Source: Melampsora larici-populina 98AG31 (lineage: Eukaryota > Basidiomycota > Pucciniomycetes > Pucciniales > Melampsoraceae). Taken from it: 64,000 nucleotides of DNA. The DNA lies in contig NW_006768776.1 of NCBI RefSeq assembly GCF_000204055.1, positions 1,085,019-1,149,018 on the forward strand. Direction: 5' to 3'. Each line of letters begins with the position of its first letter. Within the stretch, counting starts at the first letter, position 1. Positions 23,301 to 33,345 of the stretch are shown here, piece after piece. The notes beneath the pieces are model-generated. The model saw only the letters and a list, made by a program, of their open reading frames with translations, was not told where the DNA came from and did not search any database. The position numbers and the translations under genes were made by a program.

Positions 23301-24582
23301 TTCATAGACTTTTGTTGATGGCACCTCTCGAGTTGAAGGGGACAGTCCCACGGGCTGTATCATCTTGGCTGAATACAAGAGAGTGATTAATGAGCTCAAA
23401 GAACATCAAGCTGAATCAGGCATCTTTCCTAGTCTCAACAACGCCATAACCATCATGATCAAATGGCTTCAAGAATATCAAGATGAGGCTGTCAACTGCG
23501 ATGCAATAGTTCTTGCCACGATTCTCAACCCCCAATTCCGAGTCAAATTTTTTTTGCTCCACTACCCCGAGCACGAAATAACATCTCAAGCCCTGATTGA
23601 GACTGCTTTTGAAGACATCTTGCAAGAGCCTGAGGCTGAGGCCACACCACCACCACCACCTGAAGATAACAACAACACCATCTCCCCCGAGCCCGACATT
23701 TTTGATGTGTTTGGAGATTCAATTGGTGGTCCCAGCAAGTCTATGACATCGGAGCTCGATGATTTCTTGCAAGGTCGACTTCCCATCAAAAAAGATCAAA
23801 CACCTCTCAATTGGTGGAAGGTATGTTTCGGTTTTCACAGGTCTACTATTTACTGGTGATTCTTATGTGAATCTGATGTGGCTAACCTTTTCATGTTCTT
23901 TTATTTACAGGAGCATCAACATCGATTCCCCCGACTTGCAAAACTTGCCCGTGACTATTTGTCTATCTCCGCCACATCATGTGCATGTGAGCGGACTTTT
24001 TCTGCCGCTGCTGACATATGTACCCCGTCGCGAGGCAGTATGCTTCCTAAAACAATGGAGCGTCTTGTTGGATGTCAAGTGTGGTTGAAGGCGGGAGTGA
24101 TACCTGAAGGCGCTTTTGAACCAGCTGCAACAGCTCTTCAATTCTATATGGAAAAGGTGGTTAAGAAAACCAGCTAGTTATATTGTTTCGGATGGGTTTT
24201 TTTCTATCTCCCGATTCTTTCTGTTATGTTTTCTTTTCATTTCACCTTTATCTTGTTTTTTCTTTTCTACAGACGCTACATCTACTCTCCTACTTGCTCC
24301 AGCCTTTTAGGCTTGGACGAGTACACATAGATTTAAATTACAATTTTGTTATCTTTGGTTTGGCCCCATGATGCGCTATCGTAGCGGTTTAGTGCGCTAT
24401 ATAGCGCGCTCTTTATAGCGCGCTATATAGCAAATATCGGAGCAAATTCGCCGCTCCGATACTCTGTGAGATTCTTTACATAGCGAATAGCGGATCAAGT
24501 GTGCTGTGGTTCATAGCGGGTGCTCCGCATCACAACAGAATTGGCCGAATTTCTGTTGCGCTGCGGAGCGATTCCGGTGTTG
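20363..24582 (+). mobile_element. hAT transposon inserted in the DIRS gag gene
   Basis: The TIRs are CAATACCAGAACCACTCCGC at 20363 and, at the other end read inward, CAACACCGGAATCGCTCCGC (24582 leftward). Both are flanked by GTATGGC (20356-20362 and 24583-24589). Deleting 20363-24582 and one GTATGGC makes the flanking gag frames continuous (FAI followed by QRDISF), which fixes the boundaries. Subterminal regions carry many TAGCGG/GCGCTATA-type motifs (20390-20560, 24370-24540). The element encodes a hAT-family transposase on +. Confidence 0.92.
20863..24177 (+). pseudogene. hAT-family transposase, interrupted by an in-frame stop
   Basis: The multi-exon gene starts at ATG 20863 (MPISKSSSQS...). 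After a Ser/Pro/Lys-rich N-terminus, a BED-type zinc finger is seen (NYQCRWCNKIFKNG, then WGHRNG and CKNRH, about 21610-21740). The catalytic region includes FCLIHDVWTTKGNRYAFVGA (22120-22190) and AQTTDSGGNN (22410). The hAT C-terminal dimerisation domain is clear at 23930-24110 (FPRLAKLARDYLSISATSCA, ERTFSAAADI, GSMLPKTMERL). A TGA at 21958-21960 interrupts the frame, after which it reads SSTWAAQQSVQLFGALHDKA in the same frame. It is one C-to-T step from CGA. An acidic insert (EDEIGLPDDPDGVDDEDE) lies near 22690. Confidence 0.88.
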
Positions 24583-25693
24583 GTATGGCAAATTGACCCC
24601 TGAGTGCCGCGTCGAAGTTAGCGACACACATCCAGTCGGCTTTTTGACCATTTGACATAAATTCTTGTTTGATCCAGTTTGAGTATTGAAGAAAGTATTT
24701 GAAGCCTTTCGGAAAAGCCTCTTGATAGGCTTGTTGGAGAATGTAGAAATAGTAATACCAGTCTTGGATGTCGTCCAGCTTTTGAGAAACTTTTTTGTTC
24801 TGAAGCTCGATATCTTTATCTTTGCTAGCAACCATAAGACTTGTTGCCATGCCTCTCTTCTCTGCCAAATATTCGCCTTTGATTCGTCGAAGGTCGATGT
24901 ACTTGCCTTGAAGTAGCTCTTTAGAAAGGTTAGAAGGGAAGTCAGCGGGTTTAACTCGATCGTTAAAACCTTCAACTGCCTTAGTGAGATTAGGTGCGTA
25001 TCCTCTAACCGTCTTGGCGAATACGATAGCGCTTTCTGAGAGATTTTCCGACGCAGATGGACCTTTATCGCATCGGTCGACCCATTCCCAGGATTTTTGC
25101 ATCTTCCTCTTTTTCCCATCGTCTTCATCTTCATCATCTTCATCCGAATCAAGATTACTAATACGACTTTTGCCTTTTTCAGCGGCAGTACGAGGAATGA
25201 AAGGTGAGTGAGATCTGGAACGGTGAGGTCCATTTTGCGAATCCAAAAGATCTCTGGCCTTTTGGGCATTGTTGATTTCCTCTTGAGTAAGGATGTGGAC
25301 TCCTCCCCCTCTACCTTGTAAACTCCTTTCTGGAGAAGGTTGGCGGCTTGGATGCTTGGATTGCGCATCATTTGGAAAAGTCGTGTTATCGTCCAGGTTG
25401 AAAACATACACTGGGTCGTCATTGGAAAGGACGGGTCTGGTAGGTACAGGCCCTTTGTTTGAGAATATAGGTCTATTTGCCTCTTTATCCAGGGAAATGA
25501 GATCTGAAGCATACTTCGACCACTGTTTATACCAGTTTTTGGACGAGTAGGGTACGATTGAAGAGAATAACGATCGAACTTGGTGCATTGTTTTTGAGTT
25601 AGAGCCACCCGCTGTTTGATAATCAGCTGTGAGGGTGGCCAACTTCTCTGCGACCACTCTAGCAGCTTCATAATCGAAGCTGGCATCGCTCAT
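24583..25693 (-). CDS. gag-like protein of the DIRS-type element, 5' part
   Basis: ATG at 25693 (MSDASFDYEAARVVAEKLAT); 368 codons are open up to the duplication at the hAT junction. It contains an acidic tract (DSDEDDEDEDDGKKRKMQKS) followed by a folded-looking segment (WVDRCDKG through DWYYYFYILQQAYQEAFPKG). There are no enzymatic motifs. Position at the 5' end of the DIRS-type element, ahead of RT, is the basis for calling it gag. Reading beyond the hAT junction enters transposon sequence and stops. Confidence 0.75.
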
Positions 25694-26085
25694 TTGCAAA
25701 GATTAAGATTTATATGAACGGTTTTTTAGAAACGAGTCTGAGATGTGGTTTTTTGAGTTTTTTAGATGAATGATCACAGTAAGAGTGCTTAACAGGAGTT
25801 TTATATAGGCCACAAAAACTTTTGTTAAAAAATATAAAGAATCAGAACGTAAAGATAAAGATGATCTTTAACGGAGGTAAACACGATGGGATTAATTCGG
25901 AATGTGGTAAACAGACTATGATATCATAGTTGTTTCCAAAAGAAAAGGTAAATAGAGATCCGACCCGTCAGTATCGTTACATGTATTTACAGTCCGAATT
26001 GAATCACATTCCCATCGGTTAATAATGAATTACCAACATCTAGTCTTCCTGTGACATCAAAGCTCATCAATCATCTTAAAGTCTC
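25694..26085. other. 5' leader of the DIRS-type element and flank
   Basis: Non-coding sequence upstream of gag (minus orientation). It is rich in A/T with a TATATAA-like motif near 25803-25810 on the plus strand (TTATATAGG), a possible core promoter for minus-strand transcription. The element terminus is not visible by eye. Confidence 0.35.
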
Positions 26086-26790
26086 TTGGAGTCTTGAGTC
26101 AGGTGGTGGGCGCGGATTTGGCAGAGAGGGGCGCGCCCAGGCGCAGAATCCATTGTCTGGGACGCGCCCAAATCGCAGGGGGCGTGTGGGCGCGCCTTTG
26201 AAGCAAAAAACCATCAAAACCATGAAAAAATCTTCACAGAAACAGCAATCAAGGCTGTGATGAAGCTCAAACACAAATGGGGATGTGAGAAAAGCTGTTT
26301 CAAGTCAGTATGACCACACTTTCAAGATAAGAATCACTGAAAGTTTTTGTGCCAGAACTAGTTTAAGCGTCTCCCAACTCAGATGAGCTCATATGTAGGG
26401 CTTTCTCTGCCTTGAAAGTTAAACGGACCAGAATTACAATTTCATAGGCTTCCTCTAGCCCAAGATTAGGCCCAAGAAGACCTCCTATGCTTCAGACCAT
26501 CCAAGTCTTGCGTATGGGCGCGCCACCCCCTGTTTTGAGAAATATATCTTGGACGCGCCAAACGCGCCGCGCCCACCACCCGAGTCTTGAGTCGGCCCAA
26601 AGTCAGCTCGCGGGCGCTCTAGATTGCTCACAGGCGCACCCTCGGGTCTAGGCATGGCATCAGTGGCACTCATGTTGTGGGCGCGTCCTTTTTCTAACGG
26701 GCGCGCCCAGGCCCAAAGAATCTCAGTTGAGCTGATGCAGGCGCCACTAGGGCGCGCTTTGCTCCCAAAAAAGTAGAAAAACAGCAAAAA
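26086..26790. repeat. GC-rich inverted repeat block with GGCGCGCC motifs
   Basis: Two GC-rich arms (about 26089-26205 and 26510-26760) share GAGTCTTGAGTCAGGTGGTG-type sequence in opposite orientation (26092 against 26570-26600). They are packed with GCGCGCC/GGCGCGC words, in sharp contrast to the AT-rich surroundings. Open frames across it are compositional artefacts. It is probably a non-autonomous element; the ends are not resolved. Confidence 0.55.
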
Positions 26791-26800
26791 AACTTCTATT

Positions 26801-27092
26801 AAGGTGGCTCAAGTCAAAAATTTTGCGGCCTTTTCTTAAAAAATTGGGGAAAGTTTTTTACAGTACTGTGCTGTAAAAACTTTTCCCAATTTGTAAAAAA
26901 GGACTGTGAAAATTTTTTTTGGATCTCCTTCTGAGCAGCAGATTTACGCAAATTTGTGTAAATTTGCTGCTTAAAAAAATTTGGGATGTTGTATAAATTT
27001 TCCCAATTGCATAAAATTTTCAGTAAATTTTATGCAATTGGGAAAAAAACTTTGAGATAAAAGTAGTAAAATATTTTGACTTGAGCCCCCCT
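26801..27092. mobile_element. MITE with TIR AGGTGGCTCAAGTC and internal hairpins
   Basis: The left end AGGTGGCTCAAGTCAAAA is matched by the reverse complement of the right end TTTTGACTTGAGCCCCCCT. The interior has three nested palindromes (26848-26892, 26938-26973 and 26981-27046), the last containing CCCAATTGCATAAAATTTT and its complement. No coding capacity. Confidence 0.7.
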
Positions 27093-27241
27093 ATTGTACA
27101 CCAGCAGAGGCCAGTATCACAGTGCCACAGTATTACAGTGCCAAAAAATACATACTTGTCAATAAGAGAATTTGAGTCATTGATTGTAAGGTAAATTGCA
27201 AGAGATATCATGATCAAAGGAAGTTGACTGTGATTCTATAA

Positions 27242-27387
27242 GGGCGGGTTCACTTGAGGAATTTCTGACCAGAAATCACATTCTGTAATTTTTTTTAATG
27301 CAAAAATGTAACATGCCCCACCAAATAGACATTTTAAATTTTGCAGAATGTGATTTCTCACCAGAATTTGCTTAAGTGAACGTGCCC
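27242..27387. mobile_element. PIF/Harbinger-type MITE, 146 bp, TAA duplication
   Basis: TIRs GGGCGGGTTCACTTGAG and, at the right end read inward, GGGCACGTTCACTTAAG. They extend about 45 bp with mismatches. TAA flanks both sides (27239-27241 and 27388-27390), the 3-bp duplication typical of PIF/Harbinger. Confidence 0.85.
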
Positions 27388-27867
27388 TAAAGGTATACAC
27401 ATGAAACTCTTACAGTGACTTGCTTACATATGTCTTTTCAGTCTTTAAAGTGACAACAGCTCAGAGTGAGGTAGACTGTTGGACCAAAATCTTAATATCA
27501 TGATGAAGCAACACTCCTCAGAGTCCTCTCTAGGCATTTCTGATGGAGATGGGTTGCAAAACTGACGAAAACCCGCTGACAAACAGGGCGCGCGCCTACA
27601 TATTTTCAAGCTTTGGGGTGCTACCAGGCGCAACTTTTTTGTGGTTTTTGTGCCGTCTGATTGACAAAAAATTGTCACTGCAATTGAGGGCTCAGTGTTG
27701 GCACAAAATGCTTGAAAAGAAATGGGAAGAAATATAATGCTCTTTTTGTTCTGGAATATTTTTTTTTGGATTTACTTGAAGGATTTTAATTGGAATTAAC
27801 TTGGTAAGTATGGTTGTTTGTTTCAAGACATTGGTCACTTTCAAACAGTGACACCACACCTTGAAAC

Positions 27868-28258
27868 CAATGGTGGCTAGCTAAGCTAAGCTAAGGATTT
27901 TTGCCACCTTGGCTTAGCTTAGCTAGAAGCCGCTAAGGAAAAATCCGCTAACACTAATATTAGTGGATTTCCACTAACGCTAAGCCATTAGCTTAGTGGT
28001 GTAAAATGACACCCGCTGAGCCAATTAATTGGCCGCTAAACTGCTAATAGTGGCTTAGCGGCCCTTTTTTGCACTTAAAACATGTTTTTTTTGATAGCTA
28101 AGCTTCCGGCTTAGCTTAGCGCAGACCCGCTAAAGGAAAAATCAAAAATTGATTAGCTTAGCTTGAGTGCGCTAAGGATTTAGTGTTAGCTTAGCAATAA
28201 AAAATTGCTAAGCTAATGCATCGCTAAGCGCTAACTCACCTTAGCTGTGCCACTGTTG
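27868..28258. mobile_element. hAT-like MITE dense in GCTAA/TTAGC motifs
   Basis: The ends read CAATGGTGGCTAGCTAAG and, inward from the right, CAACAGTGGCACAGCTAAG. The flanks are TTGAAAC (27861-27867) and TTGGAAC (28259-28265), a 7-bp duplication with one mismatch. The interior is saturated with GCTAAGC/TTAGC words in both orientations, the multiple subterminal motifs typical of hAT elements. It is 391 bp and non-coding. Confidence 0.75.
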
Positions 28259-28265
28259 TTGGAAC

Positions 28266-29378
28266 CCATAAGTCTGTTCTGTAAAGTCTCCAGTGAGAAA
28301 TTTATGTGTCTGTAATGAAAATATGAAAATATGAAGAAAAAGGTCTTTGATTGTCAGCCTTAACAAAGGGACGACTTAATGGCATAGTTCCATGATACAG
28401 TTTTGAGATGAGAGTAAAACCCATAAAACAACAAACAGAGTTTTCACAGAGAGATTTGGAAGTGGTAATACACACTCCAAATCCTCCGCTTTTACTCACC
28501 ACTCAATAGAAACTCAGTATCAAGACCCATTCTCAGAGGTGGAAAGATTGATCTTTCAATTTAAAAATCCACCCACCCACCCAGCTGGGCGAGGAATCGG
28601 TTGACGTCAGCGGCTATTATACCATGACGCAAAAGCCTGCCGATCCCTTGCCCGGGCTCCCCCGAATAAGATTTGACCTCAGCCGTGATAACAGGCCAAG
28701 GTCGAATAAACATATATAAACTTGTAGAAAACAAGTTATTAAATATAAAATAAGCGAGGTTAAGTGACCTCATCACAAGACGGATAAGATGTTAAACTTA
28801 ACCTCCTTATAAAGTTCTTACCTAGAAAGTAAGAAACTGAGAGAATGGATCAGGCTGAGAAATTGTTTTCAGAATGAGATTGTAAAGAAGTCTTTTGAAA
28901 TTATTCAGTTTCTTGAAAAATCTAGATTTGTGGCCAGCCATAGATTTTGTGCCAAAACTTATGGTTACCACAGTCTTGACACAACCCACTATAGTACTCA
29001 TACAGATTTGGCATGGATGCAAGCCTATTTTAAGACTGCCTTGAGGAGTCAAGACTCAAGGCCCAACTCCCAAGGGCAATTCACCCTGCCCTCCCGAGTT
29101 TTATTGCTTTTTTAACCTTCTTCAGCATTAACAATCTTAGATACACTTGCTCTTATCTAGCAGAATTTATCAAAGCCACTGAGAGCTTCAATCATTTGGG
29201 ACATATCTAGATAATTAATAAGTCACAATCACACTCTATTCCTTTTCCCTGTTTATTTTTCCTATTTTCATTTGACATTTTAAATACTGGGTGATTAACT
29301 CACAGAATCTGTTGTAATGGCTTGGTAGACCTGTTATAAGGGAAACTAAAAGAGTTAGTGTGTAGTATAGGATAGTAT
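28266..29378. other. Gene-less spacer
   Basis: Mixed A/T-rich sequence. I see no domain-bearing frame, RNA gene or clear element ends. A CCACC tandem lies at 28567-28580. Confidence 0.4.
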
Positions 29379-29387
29379 GAGATATGT

Positions 29388-29998
29388 TTAGCTTGACAAA
29401 GCCCTCTCTGTGTGGCCGAGTCTGCGCCCTCGCAGAGGGGCTTATGACTAATCATGGAATTTTGGCGTGAGGACTACAAGGATTAAGTGTCCTTAAGTGG
29501 TTTTTTGGAATTTCACACTTCCCTCACAAACAAACTTCACCCAACTCTGCAGAGAAAGTTGTTCTAATAAAAATTCTACATGATCACATAGCCTAGCATC
29601 ATGCCCAGTGTGAATGGTGTGCTCAAAAAAGTAGCTTGATAAATGTTACAACACACCTGTATTGTCACTTTTTTGAATTCAAAAATTAGGTACGGCGTGA
29701 ATTTATGCTGTACACCCCTTTACAAGTGGGACATAAGGCTCAAAAACTTGCCTCAATAACAGCATGATGGGGTGGTATTTCACTCTTGATAGCAAGAGAT
29801 TCACCTGTAAAAAATCATTATGAACAACTTTAATTGCGGGGTAAAGTGATGTTTGTCAGTGAGGGAAGCGGATAAACAAAAGAAACTACTTAAGAAGACT
29901 TAATCCTTGTAGTCCTCACGCCAGGAATCAACGACTAGTCATAAGCCCCTCTGCGAGGGCGCGGACGCGGCCGCGCAGAGAGGGCTTTTTTAAGCTAA
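29388..29998. mobile_element. Non-autonomous Mutator-like element, 611 bp, 9-bp duplication
   Basis: TIRs of about 100 bp begin TTAGCTTGACAAAGCCCTCT and, from the right end inward, TTAGCTTAAAAAAGCCCTCT. Both continue through GCCCTCGCAGAGGGGCTTAT and GGCGTGAGGACTACAAGGAT. The 9-bp direct repeat GAGATATGT flanks it perfectly (29379-29387 and 29999-30007). Long TIRs plus a 9-bp duplication is the Mutator signature. There is no transposase frame inside. Confidence 0.9.
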
Positions 29999-30216
29999 GA
30001 GATATGTTATATCAGACATATCTTGTGAAATCATGAATGATGAAAGCACCAAAAAAACCACCAGACTTGATGCAAAATCCGACCCTGCAAAGTTCGAACT
30101 CGGGGATCCCCCGTCGGAGTGATCGAGTCTTCGGGCCTCTTCGGCTACGGGGTGTACGTATGTATGCACTCCAAGCCATGCCGGTTGAACTCTGAAAAAT
30201 CATAACCGTATTCAGG

Positions 30217-30850
30217 ATGACCTTCTTCACATTCGGAAAGTCCCTGCGACCGTCTATTCATGTGAGTCGAAGGGATTCTCTGGAATCGAATCTTCGATGT
30301 ATCTAAACGATTGCTTTCTGGTCAGTCAATCTCGCTTGGCCTACAACAACGATATCTCTCCGATTCGGCACGTACGAAGATTGCCTCAGCTATCGCCGCT
30401 CGACCTGTAGTCGTTTTCATGAAAGGAACTCCTTCGTTTCCTCAATGTGGATTCTCTCGAGCTGTTGTCCAACTACTCGACCTACACTCTGTCTCTCCCG
30501 CAAAACTTCAGACTTACAATTGTTTAGAGGATCAGGAACTTCGTGAAGGCATCAAAGAATTCAGGTAAGCTCTTACTCTCAACATTCGATTACATCATCT
30601 CACTTGATCACCATCCAGAGGGAATGACCTGAAAATCTCAAAAGCTGACCAACGTATCTTTCGATCACCTGTTGTATGATAATTTGATAACTACAATAGT
30701 GATTGGCCTACCATCCCACAGGTATATGTAGATGGAGAATTCATGGGAGGATGTGACACGATGATGGAAATGCACAAGTCTGGCGAACTTGAACGGTTGG
30801 TGGTGGACAAAAAGTTGGCCGAGCCCCAATCATCACCGTCAGCCGCTTAA
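30217..30850 (+). CDS. GRX5: Mitochondrial monothiol glutaredoxin (Grx5 type)
   Basis: Exons 30217-30261, 30326-30564 and 30700-30850 join in phase to 144 residues. The start is the ATG at 30217; its exon ends in a GTGAGT donor. The protein opens with a basic mitochondrial presequence ([15 protein letters not shown], then [10 protein letters not shown]). The glutaredoxin domain shows [20 protein letters not shown] with the monothiol CGFS active site, then [20 protein letters not shown] with the TIPQ and GGCD glutathione-binding motifs. The family acts in mitochondrial iron-sulfur cluster transfer. Length and domain match Grx5. It sits about 210 bp downstream of the Mutator-like element. Confidence 0.96.
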
Positions 30851-33345
30851 CAAAATGATCAAAACATCTCAATCATCATTAGTCAAGTTTCCAGCCATGA
30901 GATAAGTCAACATCAAGTAAGAATCAGATAGCCCTTAAATATGTGCAAAAATTACTCTATAGCTTCTTTGCGCCTCAAGACTCGATTCCTTTTTGGAATG
31001 TAGCATACTGACCCTCATCTACCTGACGATCAGTCATCTTGGTGTGATGATCACGCTCCTGTTGAGCTTCAGTGAACCTAGCTGTTACATCCAATGACCA
31101 GCAAGGGCCCCTTGAACATAATTGTGAAAACAATTTGGTATCTATCATCAGGTTCAAACGACTGGGCTTGAAGAGAATGATACCTTATATGCAAAGGACA
31201 AATGACGGTGTAATCCCCTTTGAGTTTTTGTATTCCTCGGCTCCGTCGGGCAATATTTGGGGGTTTTTGGATTTTTTTGTCTATTTTTTAAAAAATCAGA
31301 CAAGCTGTTCATCAAAAAAAAATTGTAAAACAGATGTATTTTGAATTTGGGACACCTAAAAAGGTGTCTCGCTTTGAAAAAATTACGCATATTTTACAAC
31401 AATGGGCAAGTTGTTGTAGTGTAAAAATATGTAAAAAAAAGCTAACTTGAAACCCCCTATTGTAATGGATGAGATGTGCATTTGTTTTCTTAAGGATGGC
31501 AAAGGTGCAAGAGTGTTGTGATCTTATGGGAAATTGTTGAGTGATGTGAGAATGACAGCTGCTGCATAAGAGCTTTTCCAAAGATGGATAATTGAAGAGT
31601 GAGTTGTGGCACATGAGTAACCAAGTAAATGGTTGGTACTGAAGGGCCTACTGTTTGTGGTTTGAACATTGTTTCTTGTTTTACATTGCGGTTATTTTCT
31701 TTCAGCTCTCTATGCACTTCTTGATGCCTGTTGTGAACTGCACAAGATCCACGAGGAACAAGTGTTGGCGGGATGAGGAATGATGGTGTGCAGTTGGCAT
31801 GATACATGTCCAAAGAAGGGAAGAGATCCAGGAAGCCAATTCAAGATCCCAAACACCGATTGAGGGTGATCAAGCACTTTGAACATCCTGAAGTTTCAAA
31901 TCTGAAGGTAGAGGTTCCGCAAAACAATAGAAATCCACCTCAATAATTTTTTTCTTTGCCATGGTCCAATTTGGAGTAAAAGACTTCTTTGGGATAATTT
32001 CCGCCCTGCTGGCAATCTCAATCAGGAGGCAGATAGGTTCATTTTGCAATGTTTAGAAGGCTCATTGGTCTATCTCCTCTCACACTATCATCTGCACTTG
32101 ACCCATCACCAAAGCAAGGGTATCCAAGGAATCAAAATCATCACTTGCACTACTAAATATTGGGAAGGATGTCCATCTCAGCGCACAGAGACATCATTGG
32201 TTTCTTGTGAGATGTGGGTCTAGACAACAAGAACTTTAAGCATGTTTTCTTTGTTTCTGGTCTATCACCTGATCAAAAGACAAGCAGACAACTATGTTTC
32301 TCGCAGAGGCACAATCAGTACAACTGAGGAGGATTCTCAATCAGTTATCCACCTGTGCTCTGATTTGTTCTGATGGGGTAGTATTACAATTGGGACTTGG
32401 AGAGAGAGACTCCAAAAGATAGAAACCCATATATCATGAATCCAACCCTGCCATTGTAATGATCAATTATCATCTTTCCTGAGTGCATATCTGTGAGGGA
32501 ATTTCTGCACCTTGAAAATGATGGAAGGAAAAAGATCATTTAAATGCCTCTGCTTTTATCAGAAAGTTGTATGCTCACACAAAAAAATCTCCAATTGAGC
32601 AGATGAACTCCACAATGATAATGAGTAACACTGCATTTGTCAATTGATGGCTCTTGAGCTTTGACCTTCAAGAGACTGATATCCATTGTGTGTCTGGTAT
32701 GTACATATGTTCACAGCACTTATCCAGTGGAATTCTTGTGATTCATGGTTTGTTTGGTGGTGATTGACCGGAGCTATACTCCAAGAATGCATGATGTCAC
32801 ACATGGCTGATGACCTTTAATTCATGACCAATCACAGGATAGTGTTCTGGTTTCCAACCCATTTATTGCTTCAAGATGGTATTGCAACTTCAACTTTCTC
32901 CATATTCCAACCTCATCAAAGGTCACTTCATTGTTTGGAGTTCTATTCCACTCAAGCTCAGTTGCCGCCTGCTTGGGGTGACTAACATCTTTCTTATTGA
33001 CTTTGATATCAAGTACTTCTTCACTAATGAATACCTTTCTGGAACAACAACTCAAACCCAAACAGGTTATCAACACCATAATACTTTTGAACTACCTGCC
33101 TTTAACCCTCAACAACTTTACAACCAAGCCTATCAACCCTCAATTGTGCCCTTGGTGGATTCTTACATAGTCAGTCAAATTGAAACTTCATCAGCTACCC
33201 AGCTAGATAACACAAAGAAAAGTTTCAATGAATCTTCCTTGATCATTAGTGTCATGCCCATTTTTCAGCTACTCTCAACCCTCACTGTCTCACACCTCAA
33301 CCACCAGTTCCCGCCCTAGATCATTGTTGATACGGCTTTAACTTA
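30851..33345. other. Gene-less region with degraded sequence
   Basis: No supported gene. A hairpin-bearing stretch at 31380-31440 (ACAACAATGGGCAAGTTGTTG) resembles one at 53995-54020. The frame at 32876-33319 may be an eroded N-terminal extension of the 2-oxoglutarate dehydrogenase-like pseudogene that follows (it contains YLSG and PLVDSYI), but this is too weak to call. Confidence 0.35.

Larger units (their letters stand above)
16732..25693 (-). mobile_element. DIRS-type (tyrosine recombinase) retrotransposon, interrupted by a hAT element
   Basis: In minus orientation the order is gag (25693 to 19925, interrupted), RT/RNase H (about 19628 to 17730) and tyrosine recombinase (17763 to 16732). 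There is no aspartic protease or DDE integrase, so this is a DIRS-order element rather than Gypsy or Copia. The RT and recombinase frames overlap by 34 nt, as in known DIRS elements. No N6-adenine methyltransferase frame is present. The stated limits are those of the coding region; the terminal repeats were not resolved. Confidence 0.85.

Noticed and set aside
26485..26787. 100-codon minus frame rich in Gly/Arg/Ala
   Set aside because: It lies entirely within the GGCGCGCC repeat arms; codon pattern follows the repeat.
30080..30115. tRNA-like GTTCGAACTC motif
   Set aside because: The flanking bases do not form a 5-bp T stem, and no anticodon arm or acceptor stem can be built on either strand.
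31200..31470. MITE suspected from AT-rich palindromes and a CCCCCTATTG end
   Set aside because: A matching opposite end could not be found, so boundaries and class are unsupported.
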